NCBI GenBank assembly: GCA_023078555.1
Contig: CM041203.1
Span: 1,321,481-1,385,480, forward strand
Source: Ulva prolifera
Lineage: Eukaryota > Chlorophyta > Ulvophyceae > Ulvales > Ulvaceae
Length of the DNA stretch: 64,000 nt
Direction: 5' to 3'
Numbering within the stretch: the first letter of the stretch is position 1; every line of letters starts with the position of its first letter. The position numbers were made by a program, and so were the translations under genes. A model generated the notes under the pieces. It had not been told where the DNA came from, did not search any database, and saw only the letters and a program-made list of their open reading frames with translations. Positions 1 through 10,822 of this stretch are shown in pieces.

Positions 1-1629
1 GCACAACCGATGGCGAGCCGGTGACCCCAAGGATGCATATGTTTCACGATGTGCGTCGGTTGGTAGTGGGTCGATCCCGGCGAAGTATATGCAGCTCCGC
101 GGCCTGAAGTGCTAGTGCTGCTATACAGCGACGTCGACGGTGATATCGCGAGGTTGCAGATTGGCAGCCCACGTATCGTCCACGTCGCGTAAGCGATGGA
201 TGTGGTCGTTCGCAGATACTTGCCGCAGCCGCTGTGATGCTCTGATGCAGCCTCACAGATAGGTGCCGTGAGTGTTTGCAAATAGTTATGCATCATGCGA
301 CAGTGGCCGCTTTATGACGACCGCTGACCGCAAGTATGGCGCCAGCAGACGACGTGTCTGAGGCATTTTCAGTCAAGGGCTGCACGTGCATTGAGCATGT
401 GCCGTCAGCTGTGACAGGCACCTGTCTCGTCTTCCAAGGAACCTGCCGCTGCAGCTGAGCGTACCTGTCAGGTATTACACATCCCGTGCAGCGCACCGCC
501 TGCATCCCACTCTGCACAGCACTGTCGACAGCCGCAGTGATAGAGCCTCTCTGCACTGTCAGTGCTACAATGCCAGGACGAAAGCGAAGGAAGTGCTTAC
601 AGGGGCAATTCGATTTGTTGTCCCAGCGGATTCACCCACGTTCGACACCATGAAGGTCTGTCTGGCATGAATCCGCGATGACCCAATTTACAAGTACGCG
701 GCAACAGCCTTCATCACGATGTGCCATGCCAGCAAGTCTCGAACAGCTCCGGAACGGTCGAGGCCAATTTGCATGCAGCCCTCCGATGTCTTCAGCGTTC
801 CATTGAAAGGTATTTCGTCGTCTCAGACATTTGCCGACCGAGATCCTTGTTCATGTGCCCATGCACGCGCATGGCTGCATGGAATCGGAATTCTGTAACT
901 ACAGCAGGATCGTAATTGCGAGCTTCGCTTAGTGTTGCCTCGGGAGATTACTGAAGCCAAGGTGAGTTCTCGAAGCGTTTATGCTGCAATCTGACGTGCT
1001 GAAAGGCTTGCGGGACAGGAGCGCCGCTAAGTTGTATGGTCGGGACTGGCTGCCGTGTGGAATGCGTCGATGTCTGACGTCCAGAACACGATGTATCGCT
1101 TGCATCACAGTAATTTGAGATATTTCACTTGGTTTTCGTTCGGCTTTTGATTGCCCGTCAGTTCAGCCGGTCCGCAGCGTGCTCCACTCGATAGTTCATT
1201 GCGAGAGGAATGAGAAGGAGCCACTGGCGCATCGTTGATGCTATGCGCTCAAGCTACTACCTGTACGTCACATTTGTATTCTGATTGTTCTCTAGGGTGC
1301 CGCTGGGACGCTAGCACGTACACCGAAGGGGACTACGTGCGCACTCACGAGCAATTCATTCTGCCGTACAGCACGTGTCCGTCGTTTGATTAAGGACACC
1401 TTCTCGAATCTAGTTGAAGAGGCTAAATCAGCTGATGTATTGCGTACATGGCTGCACGTTCTCAGCAGGTTTCCGATTTCCAGTATCAAACGCTCGCGTA
1501 TCTGTCGATGAGCGCGATCCCGGAATACTCGATCGTGAAGATGTAGCAATGAATTTGATTTGATTCATTCTGTGCAGAGCGTACTCAACCAGCGTTTCTT
1601 GCAGGCACAAGAGCTAGTACCGTCACGCT
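1..1629. other. Intergenic or upstream region, no gene recognised
   Basis: I see no recognisable protein-coding exon, RNA gene or repeat here. Open frames on both strands are short and have no familiar motif. The right end probably holds the promoter and 5' leader of the ACT-repeat gene that begins near 1630. An earlier non-coding or coding first exon of that gene cannot be excluded. Confidence 0.4.
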
Positions 1630-4569
1630 ATGAGGTCTTGCGCGGACCGTCGTAGAACATGCGGGCAGGCCGTACTGCCAGACCATGCCACTGGTAGACG
1701 CAGTGTCCTTTATGGCTCCAATTCAGAAGGCGGAAGCTACCGCACCAGACAACGCAATGCATCGGTGCCAGCAGTACTCCTACCCCTCGACGACACCCAC
1801 ATTCAGCAGAGGTGCGTTAGCCTGATCCACCTGATACATATGTGTCCAACAGCATAAATGATATGATCCTTTGGATAGACCCTTTGAGTTGCGCAGGTTG
1901 GAGGTTTCGTGTCGGGTGCGCGTATCCAAGGCAAGCGGAATGATCACAGATGTGATGAGGTTGCTGTTTGACGAGGGCGTGGACCTCGTTCAAGCTGACA
2001 CGCTCTTAGATGGGGAATATGTTTCAATGTTCTGTACACTCGAGTCAACACGCTGTGGTCCTCGCAGCTGGAAGGCCTTGCTCGCCAAAGTCAACGCCGC
2101 AGTGTTGGCTGCGAGACATGACGTGGCATATCCTCGGTCGTGTACATGCAAGGTGATTTCCCATCCTTTCTGTTGCTGCCGTTGCTCTCCCGACCTACGT
2201 ACATAATCTTGTGTTGATGGCCGTACGCGTCGAGATTTGCGGGCAGCGCCCTTCCGCACCTCGTTGGTGATCAATCCACCTGCTGTACAGGCGCACAGCG
2301 TAAGTTTGGAGATGCACAGCCGCTCCTTGGATATCCCACGAGTCTGGGAGGTGTTGCTGGACTGCGGACTTCAGGTCCTCAGCTGCTCCATGCAGAGGCA
2401 CAGTCAGAACGCGAGCGATACCACCAGCAGTGCCCCAACCCACCTGCGCCACGGCAGTCCCTTCGATGAACTAGCCGACCGAAGACACGCCGAAGGAAAT
2501 GAAGCCAGTGACATGTCATTTCTTGTGGTGGACGCTCTGCAGGAGCTCGGTAGCCCTGAACGCAAGAGCGCTGTTGCAGCTCGCATCATGGACGCCTGCT
2601 GTGCCAAAGACGATGCCGCCTGCAGCGTGCACATCACCCCGCGTGACTCGAGTGGTCTAGACGATGCGGAAGCCTGGGCCAGCAGCTCCTGCTGCTGCCA
2701 GCCACGGCGGCAGCCCAGCGGTTGTGAACCACCAGAGTGCTCTGACTGCTACCTGGAGTACCGGGCAGATGGTACGCTCCTCGTGCAGCAGCAGCAGCAG
2801 CAGCAGCTCCCGTGCCCCGTTCCCCTGGCTGGCCACATCTAGCCAGCTCTCACGTATCTCTGCGAGCATGCAGTCTGAGCGCATGCGCCCTGCAGGCCGG
2901 AAACGCTTCGTGGCAGCCTGCGCTGACGAGAACCTCGAGGTGGCAGCAGTAGAGCTGTACATAGACGACAGGATCAGCAAATCGAGTACATGTATCGAGA
3001 TCGAGTGCAGAGATCGAAAGGTGAGCCGCCAGCGCCTGCCTCTGCTTCTCTCATCCAGGACAGCTGCCCTCCCCCGCAGCAGCTGCTGAGCAGCCCACAT
3101 CTCCCATGCTGAGAGCTCCCGCCGCTGCAGGGGCTGCTGTACGATGCCATGAGGACAGTAGACGCCGCGGGCATGCTCGTCACGCAGGCCCGCTGCAGCG
3201 TGGAGCCGCACGGCACGGCGACGTTGCAGCTGTTCGTGCGGGACGGCCCCGCCCACTGCCCCACGGCCGACTCACAAATGTTGCTGCCGCTGCTGCGCCA
3301 GCTGCTCCACGCCATCGCCCAGCCCGTCTCTGTCGCAGTGCGCTCTCGCTTTTTTTACCCTGCGATGGCGAATCGGACCATGCACACTCCGTCCAGCCAG
3401 TGATGCAGCTGTGGCCGCATCTTTTGCAGCTTCCATGCACCTTACCGCATCCGTCGTCTCCCCAGCACGGCAAAGCACGGCGTGTGCCGCGTGTGCAGGT
3501 TATGGCGGCAGAGGGTGGCGCGGTGGACGTGGTGGTTGTCGCGCCGCTGGACGCGAGGCGGCGGGGGCGGCCGCGCGTCGTGCAGGACGTGGCCGCGGTG
3601 CTCGCCGCCACGCCGCTCACGGTTGAGGCGGCCTTCGTCGGGCCACTGGAGCACTGTGCGGGGCAGGACCGCGTCCCTGCCGACGTCCTGAACGACCTCA
3701 TGTCCTCGTTGCACCTCCCGGGGCTGCAGGTGTGTCCCCCCCCCGCCTGCGCGCCCATCTCGCGCGACCATAGCCATGCCAGTCTTCCACACAGTCATCC
3801 ATGGCACCTTCTCTCTGCCGTAGCCCTGGAGCGTGGCTGTACATCGTGATGCCGTGGCGCCGTGTGTGCGTGTGGTGGTTGAGCTTCGCATGCATGCGCA
3901 AACAACGAGGCTGACACGAGCGAGTGAGCACGGATCGTGGCTGTGCAGGGGCGGCCGCACGCGCCGCGCATGCCGTCGTGGACTGAGGAGGGCGGCAACC
4001 GCCTGCTTGTGTGCACCCCCCGTGTCACCGACAGCCCGCTGTTCAGCCCTTGCGCGCCAGAGGCACTGCCCGGCGGCCGCTCCCGCGCGCCGTCAGAGCC
4101 GCCGCCGGCGCCGTCCTGTGACGCGCGCTCCGCCACGAGCGACGACGCCGCCGCGCTGCCGGTCCTCCACGACCTCGAGCAGCACTTCTGCAGCGCCTTC
4201 CTCGACGACGACTTTGTGCCGCGGAAGGACGCGCGCGGCGCGGCGCCGGAGCCGGCGCGGCGGTCGCTGCCTGTCGGGCTGCTCGCGGCCGGGGGCGGCA
4301 TGGCCGACGGGCCTTTCCTGGGGGACCGTGCCGGCAAAGGCGCCGGCCCGCGGGCCGGCGGCCCGCAGCCGGAGACCACCCTGGAGACCGGGCTCAGCTT
4401 CTTCGGGCCCGCGACGGCCCACAGCCACTTCCCGGAGGAGCTGGGGCAGCTCGTCGAGGTGCATCATTACGTCGCGGTCACCGGCGCGGAGCGCGAGGAG
4501 TGCGGCTCGCTGGCCGCCCTGCGCCGTAAGCTACATGCCGCGCTCACGGGCACGCTGCCGGCGCGGTGA
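1630..4569 (+). CDS. ACT-domain repeat protein, ACR9/ACR10-like
   Basis: A probable amino-acid-sensing regulator made of repeated ACT domains, the family plants use for nitrogen or amino-acid signalling. Exons joined in phase: 1630-1811, 1897-2152, 2291-2771, 2896-3020, 3131-3337, 3499-3729, 3949-4569, giving about 700 residues. The clearest domain spans exons 4-6: CIEIECRDRKGLLYDAMRT, then QPVSVAV, then GRPRVVQDVAAVL. These follow the order of plant ACR9 (DQKGLLYDMMRT, RPLRVAV, GKGRP). An earlier ACT-like unit in exon 2 contains SGMITDVMRLLFDEGVDLV. The long last exon ends in a further ACT-like segment, LGQLVEVHHYVAVTG. The start at 1630 is the first ATG in phase with exon 2 and is the weakest part of the model. 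Coding GC is high. A TGTAA signal lies 65 nt after the stop. Family call is firm; the ligand is unknown. Confidence 0.72.
2786..2806 (+). repeat. (CAG)7 microsatellite in ACT-gene intron
   Basis: Seven perfect CAG units lie just after a GTACGC donor at 2772. In my exon model the tract is intronic (2772-2895). If that donor is skipped, the tract would encode a run of glutamines before a stop codon at about 2840. Confidence 0.8.
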
Positions 4570-4633
4570 CTTGCGGATGCATTACGCGTGTGAACTGCGG
4601 GGGGAGCTGCCTGCTGTCAGTTTGTGGAGGTGC

Positions 4634-4638
4634 TGTAA
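4634..4638 (+). terminator. TGTAA polyadenylation signal of the ACT gene
   Basis: TGTAA lies 65 nt after the stop codon at 4569. UGUAA is the usual poly(A) signal of chlorophyte algae. The motif is short, so its weight comes from the same placement after other genes in this window. Confidence 0.45.
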
Positions 4639-5730
4639 TGCTGCCTCACTTAATGAAGGCCCCCGGGCCGGGGCTAGCGCGAGCGTGCGGCGTAGCCGCG
4701 CGCTGCACCCGGACGAGGGCGCTACGGCAGCGGATAGGAAGGGATGTGTGATGGGGATCCACTGCATGAACCGGCGGCTGCTGAGAGCGGTGGCTTTGCA
4801 TTGCTGATTGTGGGGTGTGTATACGGTCGCAGATCATGTAACATGTGCCTGCCTGTCCTCGTGCCCGACGGCCGCTGTGTCCTCTGGTGGCCAGATTGCC
4901 AGATCAGGATCTCTGCAGCGCTCCAACTGCCCCTGCTGCTGCGCCGCCGCCGCCACCAAACCCTGCGGGACGCCGCCCCACACCGTGTGTACCAGGGGAC
5001 ATCGTTGAGGGGCGCTGGCAGGGGCTTTCTGGGTGTTCTCGGTGTGGCCCTCCAGCTCTCGCCTGCATTCTACTCAGGTGTGGCACAGGCGCACCATGGT
5101 ACTCATCATCGGGTATGTAACCCTTTGCTGCCACTGATTCACAGCTGAGTACAGGCTGACTGCTGGGCATGAGTCAGAGCGGGCCCACTCATCGGGCCTA
5201 GTCACTGGAGAGGCCAGGCAAGCTCCCAGATGAGGCATCGCACGCATATGTTTTGTACATAGTGTTATGTACCTATATAAGTAACGGAGTGTGTCCTCTG
5301 TGTCCGTTCCAGCGAGGACAGAGCCCTTGTGTGGCTGCATCTCCTCCCTCCAGAAACTGTCTTGGTGGCAACAGCTGTGTCCCAGGGCCACATGATGTGT
5401 GGACAGGCATCACGGGCCAAGTGCCAAGTTCACTGCTTGTGAGTATGACTGAGCTGCGGAAAGTCTGCGGCGCACAATATGGCCAATATGGCGGCTCAGT
5501 GTCGATGACCTCAATACTTCATGATCCTAGGGGCTAGTCTGTGGCTGATCTCATGAGCAAAAAAATCGAACCACGAGCTCTCTATCAAACAATGCATGCA
5601 CTAAAACGATTAGCGAGTCGTCTGACTGTACTGGAGCGGTCCAAGATTCAGAACTGCCTCTAGGATTGTTGACGGGGAGGCGCTTCATGAACACACAACA
5701 TGATCGTCAGGGCCCACGATGCTCAGTCAG

Positions 5731-5781
5731 GCCCATGTCTTCCTTGCACACAGGCAATGGCCCACGTCTTCCTTGCACACA
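5731..5781. repeat. 22-bp direct duplication
   Basis: Two copies of a 22-bp sequence (5731-5752 and 5760-5781), beginning GCCCAYGTCTTCC and ending TTGCACACA, differ at one base and are separated by 7 bp. Confidence 0.75.
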
Positions 5782-5980
5782 CAGCCACTTCAGTTAACAT
5801 CTCTGCAGAAAAGCTTCACAATTTGAGCACACACCACCTTCGTAGGACAGAAATTGGTATCCAGACCGTCCCCATGCGGAATGCACTGCCCCCGCACATG
5901 CCGGCAAAGTCATCCGGGGCGCCCGAGAGCCAGAGGCGATTGTTCGGTGGTGTCAAGCACGCGGAGTCCCCGGGGGGCAG

Positions 5981-6025
5981 CTCGCCGCTTAGGCCGGATG
6001 GCTAGTTAGCGGCGAGAGGTCATCA
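5981..6025 (-). mobile_element. Antisense relic of the LINE ORF 3' end
   Basis: These 45 bp match the reverse complement of 38450-38494, the last codons, stop and start of the 3' UTR of the R2-like element, with four mismatches. Weaker similarity continues to about 6115. The relic lies in the opposite orientation to the full copy and no reading frame survives. A second, shorter look-alike (6809-6831, 19 of 23 identical) lies 800 bp further right. Confidence 0.6.
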
Positions 6026-6861
6026 GACGGCAAAGACGGCAGTTGATGCCGTGTGCGTTACGACACAATCGCAAAGGCAGATAGCACCGCGGGATTCGCC
6101 TGCGTGACACGGACACGAACAGGACACCACGCAAGCCACCGCCATCACTCCACACTGCACACCACTCAGCCACATTCACTGCACAACTGCTGGCTAGCCA
6201 CCATCACCACCCATGCACGGCCACACCGAAACACTCCCACACCAACCCCTGCGCGCACGCAGAATGCCGACCCACACCGGCACTGCAGGACCGATTTGTC
6301 ACCGCATGCCGCGGCAGCATCCCTGCAGGCCCCTCCACGCATGTGCGGCTCGAGTGGCCATACACCAAAAACGCGCCGTGTGCATCACCGCCTGGCGACC
6401 GCCGGGCACCCAACGTGCCGGGGCTGCAAGCCCCTCCCCCTACGCCCGACCATTTCATGTGGCAATCCAGTGACATGGCCGCTACACCGGTGGCCACTGC
6501 GTCCTTGCACGCCGCGATATATATTACACCATGTCCCTGGATTGCCGCAGTATCCCACACCTGCCACGATGCAGGGCCGCTCCCGAGCAGCACGCGCGAC
6601 CCCTGCGCCCCTGCTGCGCAGCGCGCGACCAGTCCACCGCCAATGCCGTAGCGCGTCGGCGCCAAGCCAGTTAACGGCAGGATGTCCCAGCGACGCGTGC
6701 GGCAAGCACCTGCAACGCCGCCCGCTGGAGAGAGCGACAGAGCAGAAGAGACCTCAGGGCGGAGGGCCGGCCGGATGCTGATCAGCATCAGGCCTCGAGG
6801 ACTGGGCTGGCTGGTGAGCGGCAAGAGGTCAGCGGACGGACCATGAGCGTGTGTGTGCACC

Positions 6862-6911
6862 ATGGTACCATGTGTCACACATGGTACCATCTTGCAACGC
6901 GGTGTTGCAAG
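6862..6911. repeat. Two back-to-back perfect hairpins
   Basis: The first is a 14-bp perfect inverted repeat (6862-6875 and 6877-6890, arm ATGGTACCATGTGT) with a one-base centre. The second starts on the next base: arms CTTGCAAC (6891-6898) and GTTGCAAG (6904-6911) with a 5-base loop. No gene is nearby. Confidence 0.75.
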
Positions 6912-8920
6912 ATCAAGGCGGCAAGGCAGGCAGCACAATGCGTGCCTGCCCCCAGGAATCCCGCCCGGGATGCAGAGGTAGATGCCCTCGAAGCCGCGGC
7001 CGGGCATCTGCTTGGTGGTGCCTGAATGTTTTTCAAAATGGCTTTGTGAGCCCTCTGCACATGCATGGGTATCGCGTGTGCGCACCATATGGCGGTGATG
7101 CCTCTCAGGGCCCTGCAGGGTCGCACCCAACGAGGACCGGCCATCTCGTAACGCCACCGCCGTCGGGGCATGTGACGCAGCGCTCACGACGTACGCGTCA
7201 ATCCGCGGCACAAATCGCAGGCGTCGAGGCGCGGGATTTGAACCGAAACTGCAGTACCATGCAGTACCCAGTTCGACGTCGGATGCACCATGGCGTGCTG
7301 GGTGGTGCATGCAGGTGCTGCCACTTTCTCGAGCTGAAAAGGCCGTTGCAGTTCCGTCGCACTGATGCAGCCATGGGCGGCGCTGGTGACATCGCCGATG
7401 CACCGCCGAACAGGCCCGGGCGGGTGGCTATGAGCGCTGGCACCTGAGATCGGGAGCGGCATGTGCAGAGTGTGCTGTGCGCACATGTCGCGACATGTCG
7501 TCCCTCTTATGTTGCCGCATGCGCATATGCACGCGCTGTGCATGTCCCTGCGCGCGGTGCTTCCTCGCCTTCTTCGAAGACTCCAAGGCCACAGAATTTG
7601 TGATTAATGAAGACTCACACCGGCATGCACAGGAGCCAAGTATATATCCGCGCGCGATATTGTGTAGATTCCACTTCCGGCGCATCGATTCATGCAGGAA
7701 AGCGACGGGGCCAGCTGATCGCCACACGTCCAGGGCTTGAATTCACGCCGGATGCATATGGCCATGTAGGGTGCACAGTCCCATGAGACTGTCGAAGAAG
7801 CGCCCACGTGGACAGAATGCTCGTGCTTTGTGAAGTACATCCCGGCCGGCCATGGCGCGGCCGCATATGCACCACTCTGCAGCTGGCGCATAATCATGAA
7901 TTCCGCAATCGCATTTCGGGAATTGTGGAAGCCTTCTCAGGGCGACGGCATGCCGCGGCAGGGCGGCACGCCCGCTATGAACCGATCGCACCACGAACTG
8001 AGATGGTCGTCGCGTCGCCGGGTGCTCGATCGTCACGCTGGCGCGTCCGACGCGACGGTTGACCTGCGACACCCTGCACCCGGATGCGACGCATATCAGA
8101 ATACACATATCTCGAGATATGTTCGACCAATTGACGCGTCATGGCGTTAACGGCGCGCGAGCGTGCCGGACATCGCTCGCCTATATGTCCCGAGATGTGC
8201 CTGAGACGACAGCTCGGTACTGGACTATTTCTGGCCCGCCGATGACATGTTGGAACAGATTCTCCTGCTGTGTTTGTCTACTCCCGTGCACTCATGTGAA
8301 CAGTGTTTTCAACGTCAATTGCTTGAGCACGCCAAGACCATCATCAACCGACGGCGAGTATGCCTGACACCCACCCACTCTTGCTCGAAACCGGAACACG
8401 TGTACATAGACGCCACGACGCGACGACGGATGGCATGCCATGGCAGTGCACGGCGGTTGGTCGGGATGTGACGCGACGATATCATGGCGTGCATGGGCGC
8501 GAGGCCTGTCCAAGCTGTGTCGAACACGCGCAGGCATCGCGATGTCGTGCATCACTGTCAGCACTGAGCCCAACCTCGCCACTGCGGCATCGACTTTTAA
8601 CTGCAGCTTCAACACTTGAAAATCTGGCGCGCATGGGCGCACTATCTCTGAGATATCTGCAGCTGTACATGTGCATACTATACAGTGCTACGCAGTACGG
8701 GGCCGGCAGCTGGCCACCTAGACTAACTGCAGCTCAGGGTGCTGCTGACATCGATTGGGCATCTGGCCAGGCCTGCAGCCAAGGGTAAGCATGCTTTGCA
8801 AGTTACAGAGAAGTAGAAGGGGGCGCAATCCTGGGTTCAGGCACTTGTTATTTGCAAACAGTTGTTTGCAAACACAGTGCATGTTCAAAAGTCTCTTCTG
8901 AATCTCTTCCGCTGTGTCAG

Positions 8921-8981
8921 CTGAAGGCCTGGATCATGAGCCTCGTAGGCTGACACAGAGGCTCATGATCCATGCCTTCAG
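8921..8981. repeat. 23-bp inverted repeat with 15-nt loop
   Basis: Left arm 8921-8943 and right arm 8959-8981 are reverse complements with a single mismatch. The loop is 8944-8958. A second, nested pairing, TGTGTCAGC with GCTGACACA, competes with it. The size suits a small-RNA precursor, a MITE remnant or a cruciform. I cannot tell which from sequence alone. Confidence 0.7.
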
Positions 8982-9984
8982 GATATGCTGTGTGTGGAAA
9001 TCGATTCCCCTCAGCTGCAACTTGAAAGCACCTCACATATCATGATCATCGATGGCTCTTCCGGCTTCCACATCCACTGTGCCTGCAGATGTTGTGCCGA
9101 ATCAATCACGAATTCGCCCCCCGCTTTGTGGGAGATCCCTGTGAATTGTATTTTACAATGAGGCCGGTTCAGCTTCTGTAATGCTGATCTGGATTTCACT
9201 GTTCGGTAATGCATGCAAATCTGGATTTCACAGGTTTCCGGTTTCATGAACATGTTCACGCATGCATGCAGGGCCGGGTTTGGGGCCGACAGTGGAACCT
9301 ACAGCTATAGGCCTCCAGGGCCAGCCCCATGCAAACGCTTCCTCCAGGAGTCGCTGCGCCTGCCTGAGCTCAGCTGAGCCCTAGGAAGAGTCGCGAGTGC
9401 ATGCTGCGCGCGCGGCGCCTGTCGCCACGACGTCCCGCCAGTGCCATGGCCTGTTGGACCGCTGTCTTGCCGGAAAGTTGGGCCTGCTGCGCGCGCGGCG
9501 GTGGTGGCATTGCCGGATCTTGTGCAGGTGCCACCTGGGGCCGCTGTGCTGTGTGGTGGGTGGTGCAGGGACTTGGGGGTGGCCATGGTCGCTGGGGGAC
9601 CCCTGCACAAACTGCGCCTTGCGGTGGTGGGCAGGCAGTGCCGTGGGCTGGTATGTGGCCGTCCCCGCCGCGCCTGCGGCGAGGTTCTCTGGGAGTGTGG
9701 CCGCCGCGTGGGGAAGGTGCATGCGTTGGGTGAGCGGCGTGTGCGTGCAGGGGTGGCCGGTCCACACACGGTGTGGCAACTTAATTAACGATGGGCAGCG
9801 GCGCATCGGTGCTGCTCCAAGTGCATGTGACAGCGGTGGCAGTGGCTTGCGTGGGGAGTGCCCCGCGGCCTCGGCTGTTGTCACCATGCGGGACCTCCTG
9901 CGGCGCCACCCGCACCCTGACTCTGCATGCATGTCCATCCTGGGCTCCCAATGCTAGTCACATGATGGCCTTTCGAGGAAAAGA

Positions 9985-10070
9985 ACGCATTAAAAGTAAA
10001 ATAAACCTGGATTTCCTGAGCCGTGTCCTGAAGAGAACATTGGCGACTCCGAAATGACGGGGCCACATGC
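9985..10070 (+). repeat. Dispersed repeat family A, copy 1
   Basis: The core TTTCCTGAGCCGTRTCCT followed by GACTCCGA, then a GGGCCACATGC-like tail, recurs at 29235-29335 and 29670-29755. This copy is the most diverged of the three. In the plus-strand reading it gives KINLDFLSRVL, against KANLNFLSRIL at 29 kb. No open frame of useful length was found, and the family is not one I recognise. Confidence 0.6.
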
Positions 10071-10236
10071 ATGTGCTCAGGGTCTACTCCACTTGCTGCA
10101 GCGCCGCCATGCTGAGTGCAGGGCACTGTGCCTCCCGGGGCTCCAGCAACTGCCATGCTGCATATGCCCCTCCGGCCCACCTGCAGCGGCCGCGGGCCTG
10201 ACGCGCCAAGACCACCTGCCGTGAACTGTGTCGTAA

Positions 10237-10302
10237 GTTGTGCTGAGGGTGCTGTGCCAACCAATGGCGGTTGTGCTGAGGTTGCTGTGCCAACCAACGG
10301 CC
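10237..10302. repeat. 33-bp tandem duplication
   Basis: Two adjacent 33-bp units (10237-10269 and 10270-10302), each starting GTTGTGCTGAGG and containing GCTGTGCCAACCAA, differ at only a few bases. Confidence 0.75.
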
Positions 10303-10772
10303 CAACCTGATGTAATTTGTCGCCTATTGTGCGTGTCAAGACCTGACTGCACACGCAGGGCTGCTGTGTAAAGGAGGGTCATGGGTCCTTCCGCATAGAT
10401 TACGTGGCTCGGTACAACAAGCACGGATGTCGGAGGCTGCATGTGCTTCGCGTTCGCCACGTACCTGCCAACTCGCCACTCCGCTGCATGCAGGACACCT
10501 TATCCAGAATTGAGCAGTCCGTTTTCCGCCTACGACACCAATGCGCGCACCTCACGTGTGTGGACAAGGGCACGGCAGCAGCAGCGGTGAGGTGACACCA
10601 GTGCTGACCTGCGGCAAAGCACATCACGTGGCCCACTGGGGCCCCACACACCCCAGGTGCCAAGCGGCATCGGCCCCACAGCGAGAAGCATGCTGCAGCG
10701 CCAGAGCCGTACGACAGGGCCGTCAACACAGCCGAGCCCTTGCGAGGGGGAGCATGGCACAAGAATATCAGG

Positions 10773-10777
10773 TTACA
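10773..10777 (-). terminator. TGTAA polyadenylation signal of RPB2
   Basis: On the minus strand TGTAA lies 45 nt after the RPB2 stop codon. The position matches the chlorophyte UGUAA signal. Confidence 0.45.
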
Positions 10778-10822
10778 CATCGAGGCGGGCGAGCAGGCGT
10801 TGCGGTGCGTGGGCGGCTGCCG

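Larger units (their letters stand above)
4570..10822. other. Gene-poor region with repeats and hairpins
   Basis: No gene was recognised on either strand over about 6 kb. The region holds a short tandem duplication (5731-5781), antisense relics of the window's LINE (5981-6025, weaker at 6809-6831), two adjacent perfect hairpins (6862-6911), a long inverted repeat (8921-8981), a dispersed repeat copy (9985-10070) and a 33-bp tandem duplication (10237-10302). The GC-rich block at about 9380-9790 has open frames on both strands, but none resembles a known protein. Confidence 0.5.

Noticed and set aside
2700..2842. Poly-glutamine tract in the ACT protein
   Set aside because: The CAG run falls after an in-phase donor. 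Reading through it leads to a stop and loses the following ACT domain.
7217..7250. GGGATTTGAACC, which on the minus strand resembles a tRNA T-arm (B box)
   Set aside because: The flanking bases do not form a T stem, and no acceptor or anticodon arm can be folded around it.
9380..9960. Overlapping long open frames on both strands in a GC-rich block
   Set aside because: Composition alone keeps frames open here. None has a recognisable motif or splice context.
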